From assembly GCA_030622395.1 (NCBI GenBank), contig JAUXGF010000207.1, positions 1 to 5,927 of the forward strand: DNA of 5,927 nt, given 5' to 3'. Position numbers and translations under genes: made by a program. The DNA comes from Calditrichaceae bacterium. Lineage in GTDB: Bacteria; Calditrichota; Calditrichia; Calditrichales; Calditrichaceae. Under the pieces are notes generated by a model, which worked only from the letters and a program-made list of their open reading frames with translations, had not been told where the DNA came from and ran no database searches. Of the stretch, positions 5,293 to 5,927 are shown piece by piece. The stretch's first letter is position 1, and every line of letters begins with the position of its first letter.

Positions 5293-5927
5293 TTAATATA
5301 TTAAATATTTTTTCCTGATCGTTTTAAAATGATTTAATTCATCCTGCCATTTCATTTTTATATCTTCAACAGGGATATTGTTTTTAAGATCGTTCATTAT
5401 AGTATCCGTACCGATAACTTTATTGAACATATCTAATTTTTCTTTGTCCTCAAAAAGATCATGAGCAGGATATAGATTCATAATTGTTTTCATAATATTT
5501 AAGCCGGTTATATAAGGATGAAAGGCGCTATAGTCTGTGATATGTAGTTGTACGCCCTGGCAGACTTGTCCTTTATATAACGCATAGTAAGGCTTAAAGT
5601 AAAGCGGACGGAATACAACGCCGGACAGATTTAAAGCGTTAAGAGAATCAGCCAGCCGCTGCCCGTCTATCCAGGGTGAACCGACTAACTCAAACGGAGA
5701 AGTGTATCCGACGCCTTCCGACAAAACGCCCAATTCACCAAAAGTTCCCGTAGCCGCCATAAAAAGGATGGTTTTCCAGTGAGGCACATGAGGCGAAGTA
5801 GGAATCCATGGCAGCTTTGTATCTTCCCAGAACATTTCCCTTTTCCAGTTCAAGATAGGAATAACGGTTAATTTGCAATTGATATTATATTCCCGGTTAA
5901 ACAATTGAGCAAGCTCGCCAATAGTCA
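5293..5927 (-). CDS. namZ: NamZ-type exo-beta-N-acetylmuramidase (DUF1343), C-terminal half (truncated by window edge)
   Basis: The frame is open to the right edge and gives 210 residues of the C-terminal part; the family is about 400 residues long, so roughly half is missing, including the N-terminal Rossmann-like domain. The visible start TIGELAQLFNREYNI is the conserved M-T-x-GELA-x-LFN segment of DUF1343 proteins, showing that the gene continues upstream and that the TTG at 5904 is not the start. Further family motifs are FWEDTKLPWIPTSPH, the block GTFGELGVLSEGVGYTSPFE and ELVGSPWIDG, then VVFRPLYFKPYYALYKGQ and CQGVQLHITD. NamZ releases MurNAc from the non-reducing end of peptidoglycan glycan fragments, usually after export. 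A signal peptide cannot be judged here. Spacing to the next gene is 16 bp. The family is certain from the motifs; the enzymatic role follows from characterised members. Confidence 0.88.
   Translation of the reverse strand, partial: TIGELAQLFNREYNINCKLTVIPILNWKREMFWEDTKLPWIPTSPHVPHWKTILFMAATGTFGELGVLSEGVGYTSPFELVGSPWIDGQRLADSLNALNLSGVVFRPLYFKPYYALYKGQVCQGVQLHITDYSAFHPYITGLNIMKTIMNLYPAHDLFEDKEKLDMFNKVIGTDTIMNDLKNNIPVEDIKMKWQDELNHFKTIRKKYLIY

Noticed and set aside
5902..5904. TTG as the start of the NamZ-like gene
   Set aside because: The frame stays open upstream to the window edge and encodes TIGELAQ, a conserved family segment. This TTG is an internal leucine codon.

Overview
The window holds five genes, all on the minus strand. 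In transcription order (right to left) they are: the C-terminal half of a NamZ-type exo-beta-N-acetylmuramidase (cut by the right edge), a two-domain family 2 glycosyltransferase, a ROK-like sugar kinase, a SpoIID/LytB-type glycan-strand lytic enzyme without a signal peptide, and the N-terminal third of an AmpG-like major facilitator permease (cut by the left edge). No tRNA, rRNA, CRISPR array or insertion sequence is visible.

The gene set reads as a peptidoglycan salvage or recycling locus. NamZ-type enzymes release MurNAc from the non-reducing end of glycan fragments, SpoIID-type enzymes cleave stripped glycan strands, AmpG-like permeases import muropeptides, and a sugar kinase would trap the freed amino sugar. 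The glycosyltransferase is the member this scheme does not explain. A MurNAc-6-phosphate etherase (MurQ), which would complete the pathway, is not in the window.

The organism is probably a Gram-negative bacterium of the Bacteroidota/FCB side of the tree. The permease N-terminus and the combination of a DUF1343-family enzyme, SpoIID and an AmpG-like permease suggest this. The DNA is AT-leaning, yet most starts have a good Shine-Dalgarno sequence, which is less typical of core Bacteroidota. A related phylum such as Ignavibacteriota or Cloacimonadota is therefore possible. This placement is inference.

Layout: 1-409 permease; 410-657 intergenic with two heptanucleotide tandem arrays around a small hairpin; 658-2004 SpoIID-like; 2005-2188 intergenic with nonamer repeats and palindromes, the last of which run into the kinase 3' end; 2189-3412 kinase; 3413-3707 intergenic with two copies of a roughly 40-bp direct repeat, a hairpin and a G-quadruplex-type run; 3708-5276 glycosyltransferase; 5277-5292 a 16-bp junction; 5293-5927 NamZ-like. 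The close spacing at the right end argues for co-transcription of the first two genes. The three wider gaps are full of small repeats, so whether all five genes form one transcript is open.
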